Shown here: one piece after another, positions 61,160 through 64,000 of the stretch
How the letters are laid out: the number at the start of each line of letters is the position of its first letter
Position numbering within the stretch: the stretch's first letter is position 1
DNA from: Bacillus sp. IITD106
Lineage (GTDB): Bacteria; Bacillota; Bacilli; Bacillales; Bacillaceae_C
NCBI RefSeq assembly: GCF_019459225.1
Contig: NZ_JAIAZY010000018.1
Span: 1-64,000 of the forward strand
DNA: 64,000 nt
Reading direction: 5' to 3'
The notes under the pieces: model-generated
Database searches by the model: none
What the model was told of the DNA's origin: nothing
Seen by the model: the letters and a program-made list of their open reading frames with translations, nothing else
Made by a program: the position numbers and the translations under genes

Positions 61160-62108
61160 GCTCCTCTACTCCTTCAACAATGCGCGGACCTGAACGACTT
61201 ACGAGGTCCTCATTTACTAAATAAACTTGATTATCTTTTACTGCCGTAATATCTTTCCATGCTGTACGTGCTTTAATCTCCTCAGCAGCATTTTCAACAT
61301 AGCCGACAGTTGTAATAATCGTATCCGGATTCATTTCAACTACTGCTTCTTCATTAATTGGAATCCAACCTTCTTGATCACTCACTGCGTTTTTAGCGTT
61401 AATGGCTTCAAGCATTTCGTTCATAAACGTATTTTTACCCGTAGTATAAATCTCTGGTGCTGGCGAAACTTCTACAAATACTGTTTTTTGTTCTGAAATG
61501 GATTCGGCCTGCTTTTTAATATCATCCAAATTTGCTTTCATATCTTGAATTAGTTTTTCTGCTTCAGCTGTTTTTCCTGTTGCTTTTCCGACCATTTCGA
61601 TGGATGCATATACCGCATCAAAACTTTGAGCATCATTCACGACAAGCACTGTAACTCCACTGTCTTTCAGCTGCTTTAGGCCCGCTTCCCAAAAAGCTAC
61701 GACTGATCCATGGGCAAGAACAAGGTCAGGCTTTAACGAGATAATTTTTTCTACATTTAGATCCATGCCTGCTACTTTTTCTTTTGCAGCTGTCTCTTCC
61801 GGATAATTATCATTTTCCGAAACGCCGACTACTGCATCCCCTTCGCCTAAAGCATAGACTATCTCCGTATTACTTGGAATCAAAGAAACAATCTTTTCTG
61901 GTTTTTTCTCTATGACGACATCAGTATCAGTTGCGTCTTTTATTGTTACTGGAAAGGCTTCTTCCTTTTGATTCGTATTATCATCCGTCTGTTCCGAGAC
62001 AGGCTGTTTGTTATTATCTTCATTTTTATTATTTCCTTCATTTCCACAAGCTGCTAAAAGTCCAAAAACAAGTAAAAATGCAGCAAATAAACCATATAAC
62101 TTTTTCAT
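61122..62108 (-). CDS. btuF: Cobalamin ABC transporter substrate-binding lipoprotein
   Basis: A 328-residue extracellular corrinoid-binding protein. The lipoprotein signal has a lipobox LLAAC with Cys21, then a Gly/Asn/Lys-rich linker (22-50). The class III binding fold starts at VTIKDATDTDVVIEKKPEKIVSLIPSNTEIVYALGEGDAVVGVSEND and includes VEKIISLKPDLVLAHGS. It is the first gene behind a cobalamin riboswitch, which separates it from ferric siderophore binding proteins. Confidence 0.93.
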   Translation of the reverse strand: MKKLYGLFAAFLLVFGLLAACGNEGNNKNEDNNKQPVSEQTDDNTNQKEEAFPVTIKDATDTDVVIEKKPEKIVSLIPSNTEIVYALGEGDAVVGVSENDNYPEETAAKEKVAGMDLNVEKIISLKPDLVLAHGSVVAFWEAGLKQLKDSGVTVLVVNDAQSFDAVYASIEMVGKATGKTAEAEKLIQDMKANLDDIKKQAESISEQKTVFVEVSPAPEIYTTGKNTFMNEMLEAINAKNAVSDQEGWIPINEEAVVEMNPDTIITTVGYVENAAEEIKARTAWKDITAVKDNQVYLVNEDLVSRSGPRIVEGVEELAKAIYPDVFGK

Positions 62109-62169
62109 TTTTATGTTCCCCCTGAAAGTTTTACTAAGCTAATTAAATATGTAAATTGTCAAGTAAAAT

Positions 62170-62198
62170 AAAAAAACATCCCCAGAACATGGAGATGT
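62170..62198 (-). terminator. Terminator of the cobalamin riboswitch
   Basis: ACATCTCC and GGGGATGT pair around ATGTTCT on the minus strand and are followed by TTTTTTTATTTT, between the aptamer and btuF. Confidence 0.85.
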
Positions 62199-62249
62199 GC
62201 GTCAACAATTAATAAACTTGCTTCTTCTCCACCTCCCTATCCTCGTAGG

Positions 62250-62430
62250 TTTATTGGTGCTATGGTATCGGCAGGTCTCCTGGCTTTTGATCATCGCATA
62301 CTGCTCCTTCCCATGCCCAAGGCACAGTGGTTTACGCAGCAAGCTCCCAATTACAGTGGCGGGACCGCGTTGGATTTTAACCAACTTCCCTTTTCAGCTT
62401 CCCTATAAAGAAAGCACCGATATCCAAGCT
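62250..62430 (-). ncRNA. Cobalamin riboswitch
   Basis: Read on the minus strand: GGATATCGGTGC near the 5' end, AAGGGAAGTTGG, AATCCAACGCGGTCCCGCCACTGTAATTGGG as the core, and the B12-box GCCAGGAGACCTGCCGAT (62267-62284) near the 3' end. These are the standard elements. With the following terminator it should switch off the btuFCD operon when adenosylcobalamin is plentiful. Confidence 0.95.
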
Positions 62431-62552
62431 ATGTAGTTTTAAGATTCCCCATTGATTATACATCTTTTTTACTAATCCTACATCTTTTTTATTCAGTTCT
62501 GGTCATAATAATGAAGTATATGACTTGTGATTTTAATTTTGGAGGTTTGAAA

Positions 62553-63755
62553 ATGGGATGGTTCATAGGCATCTTACTCGTTATAGTCGTAGTCATTATA
62601 TGGTGCTATTCCGATTTTCACCTCGGTTCTTATTTGCATAAAAAGCGCTGGAAAAAACGTTCTTATCCACTGAGAAAAGGTCATCTTCAATTAATAACAA
62701 ATGGACCAGATTTATTTGAGACATACTTTAAAGACTTGCGAGGAGCTAAATCTAGCATACATATTTTATTTTATATCGTAAAAAACGACCGTTTTAGCCA
62801 AATATTTTGGGACGTATTAATAGAAAAAGCACAGGAAGGAGTAAAAGTTCGCTTGCTCCTTGACTGGTTAGGCAGCCGCCAGGTTCGAAAAGAATGGATC
62901 GAAAAAGCGCGAAGCTGCGGTATGGAAATTAGTTTTTGCCATATTCCTCGTTTGCCATTTCTAATCTTTACATTGCAGCAAAGAAACCACCGAAAAATTA
63001 CGATTATCGATAATCGTATCGGTTATTTAGGTGGATACAATATTGGCAAGGAATATATTGATTTGGAGCCGAAGCTATCGCCTTGGCGAGATTATCATAT
63101 TCGGTTGAGGGGTGAAGGAATTTCAGATCTACAGAATGAATTCTTGGTCGATTGGGTGCGAGCTACCAAAAAGGAAGTTCCGGAATTTGAGGATAACTTT
63201 GTTGATAATGAGGATTTCCAGATGCTGCATCGATTTTATCCATCAGAAGGAATTGGTGTGGAACATCATCTTCTCAAACTGATTGGTGGAGCGAAAAATT
63301 CTCTTATGATTGGAACCCCATATTTTATCCCCACTGATGCAATCATGGACTCAATCGAAGCCGCATTAAAAAGAGGCATTTCCCTTACAGTTCTAGTGCC
63401 AGAAACGGCTGATCATCCAATTGTGAAGGAAGCTTCATTTCCTTCTTTGCGTAGGTTGCTTGTGGGAGGTGGACAAGTCTACCAATTTGAAAAAGGTTTT
63501 TTCCACGCGAAAGTGATCATTGTAGATGGAGAAATTTGTGATATTGGAACTGCCAATTTTGACCGAAGAAGCATTTTATTAAATCATGAAATGAATTGCT
63601 ATGTATACGATAAAAATTTTATTACAGATGTTGAACATGCCTTAAAAGAGGATATTAGCCATTCTCGCCAGCTTACGTTGGAAACATTGAATAATGTTAG
63701 CTTCGGCATCAAGTTGAAGGAAATTCTGGGGTGGATGATTAAGGGGTTGTTGTAG
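62553..63755 (+). CDS. clsB: Cardiolipin synthase, minor type (YwjE/ClsB)
   Basis: A 400-residue phospholipase D superfamily enzyme that joins two phosphatidylglycerols into cardiolipin. One N-terminal membrane helix (about 2-20) is followed by two PLD halves with HKD motifs NHRKITIIDNRIGYLGG and FFHAKVIIVDGEICDIGTANFD. One membrane helix rather than two fits the YwjE type. ATG at 62553 has GGAGG 7 nt upstream; the frame is open 14 codons further without support. It lies beside argS, as in B. subtilis, convergent with it. Confidence 0.93.
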   Translation: MGWFIGILLVIVVVIIWCYSDFHLGSYLHKKRWKKRSYPLRKGHLQLITNGPDLFETYFKDLRGAKSSIHILFYIVKNDRFSQIFWDVLIEKAQEGVKVRLLLDWLGSRQVRKEWIEKARSCGMEISFCHIPRLPFLIFTLQQRNHRKITIIDNRIGYLGGYNIGKEYIDLEPKLSPWRDYHIRLRGEGISDLQNEFLVDWVRATKKEVPEFEDNFVDNEDFQMLHRFYPSEGIGVEHHLLKLIGGAKNSLMIGTPYFIPTDAIMDSIEAALKRGISLTVLVPETADHPIVKEASFPSLRRLLVGGGQVYQFEKGFFHAKVIIVDGEICDIGTANFDRRSILLNHEMNCYVYDKNFITDVEHALKEDISHSRQLTLETLNNVSFGIKLKEILGWMIKGLL

Positions 63756-63788
63756 AAAGGCGCCTCTTTTTATAAGAGACACCTTTCT
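63756..63788. terminator. Bidirectional terminator between clsB and argS
   Basis: AAAGGCGCCTCTT and AAGAGACACCTTT pair (with two G-U) around TTTAT, immediately after the clsB stop codon and just beyond the argS stop codon. Confidence 0.7.
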
Positions 63789-63792
63789 ACAC

Positions 63793-64000
63793 TTACATTT
63801 TCTCCGGTGCGGATACCCCAACTAATGCGAGAGCATTTTTCAACGTAATTTGCACTGATTTTACTAAAGCTAATCTTGCTTTTGTTTCTTCCGGGTTTTC
63901 TTCATTCAATACTTTTTCAGCATTGTAAAAACTATGGAAGAATGATGCTAGTTCAAAAATATAATGAGTAATTCGATGTGGAATCCGTTTCTCTGCGGCA
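63793..64000 (-). CDS. argS: Arginine-tRNA ligase, C-terminal fragment (runs off the window)
   Basis: The last 68 residues of a minus-strand frame cut by the window edge, reading [20 protein letters not shown] and ending [16 protein letters not shown] before a TAA at 63793-63795. This is the anticodon-binding DALR domain end of class I arginyl-tRNA synthetase: [10 protein letters not shown] and [17 protein letters not shown] are strongly conserved in bacilli. Neighbour clsB (ywjE) next to argS is the B. subtilis order. Confidence 0.93.
   Translation of the reverse strand, partial: AAEKRIPHRITHYIFELASFFHSFYNAEKVLNEENPEETKARLALVKSVQITLKNALALVGVSAPEKM

Overview
The window is chromosomal DNA of a motile, endospore-forming member of the Bacillaceae. 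The evidence is gene order close to the Bacillus subtilis mbl-flhOP, spoIID-murAA, atp, ywl, prfA-tdk-rpmE-rho and spo0F-rpoE blocks, the sporulation genes spoIIID, spoIIQ, spoIID, spoIIR and spo0F, and AT-rich sequence with AGGAGG-type ribosome sites. Nearly all genes lie on the minus strand; the clear exceptions are the DUF2529 gene ywjG and the cardiolipin synthase gene. I see no tRNA, rRNA or CRISPR array.

Layout. 1-2.6 kb is accessory DNA: a TnpB-related gene with an omegaRNA-like 3' end, a promoter overlapped by a LexA-type box, and a palindromic transposon-end remnant. 2.7-14.6 kb holds an SDR, fabZ, flhP, flhO, mbl, spoIIID, an amidase, spoIIQ, spoIID, murAA and ywmB. 14.7-22.2 kb is the complete F1Fo ATP synthase operon, interrupted between atpA and atpG by a ~210 bp dispersed repeat. 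22.4-33.5 kb holds mnaA, upp, glyA, ywlG, rpiB, a chemoreceptor, ywlE, mntP, ywlC, spoIIR, prmC and prfA, with a DnaA-box cluster between ywlC and spoIIR. 33.6-45.2 kb holds an ECF sigma/anti-sigma pair, tdk, rpmE, rho, murAB, fba, spo0F, ywjG, a DUF1846 gene and rpoE. 45.4-56 kb is a fatty/branched-chain acyl-CoA degradation cluster (fadF, thiolase, 3-hydroxyacyl-CoA dehydrogenase, two acyl-CoA dehydrogenases, a TetR regulator and the B12-dependent mutase icmF). 56-58.7 kb is a chemoreceptor plus a small SwrA-like gene behind a class I c-di-GMP riboswitch. 58.8-62.4 kb is a B12 uptake operon behind a cobalamin riboswitch. The end holds clsB and the 3' end of argS.

How it fits together. IcmF needs adenosylcobalamin, and B12 uptake genes lie 10 kb away. 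The TetR gene inside the acyl-CoA cluster is a likely repressor for two matching operator-like sites, and a CcpA-type cre site lies before the thiolase. Sigma-F-like promoters precede spoIIQ and spoIIR, and sigma-E-like ones may precede spoIID and spoIIID. Two families of palindromic intergenic repeats, one built on GGGGAC/GTCCCC and one on AGCGCC/GGCGCT ends, are scattered through the window.

The strongest leads are (i) the c-di-GMP riboswitch in front of a SwrA-like protein and a chemoreceptor, (ii) a possibly SOS-controlled TnpB-related protein whose guide position would face the start of the next gene, and (iii) the ywlC-spoIIR DnaA-box cluster with a 16-bp perfect inverted repeat.
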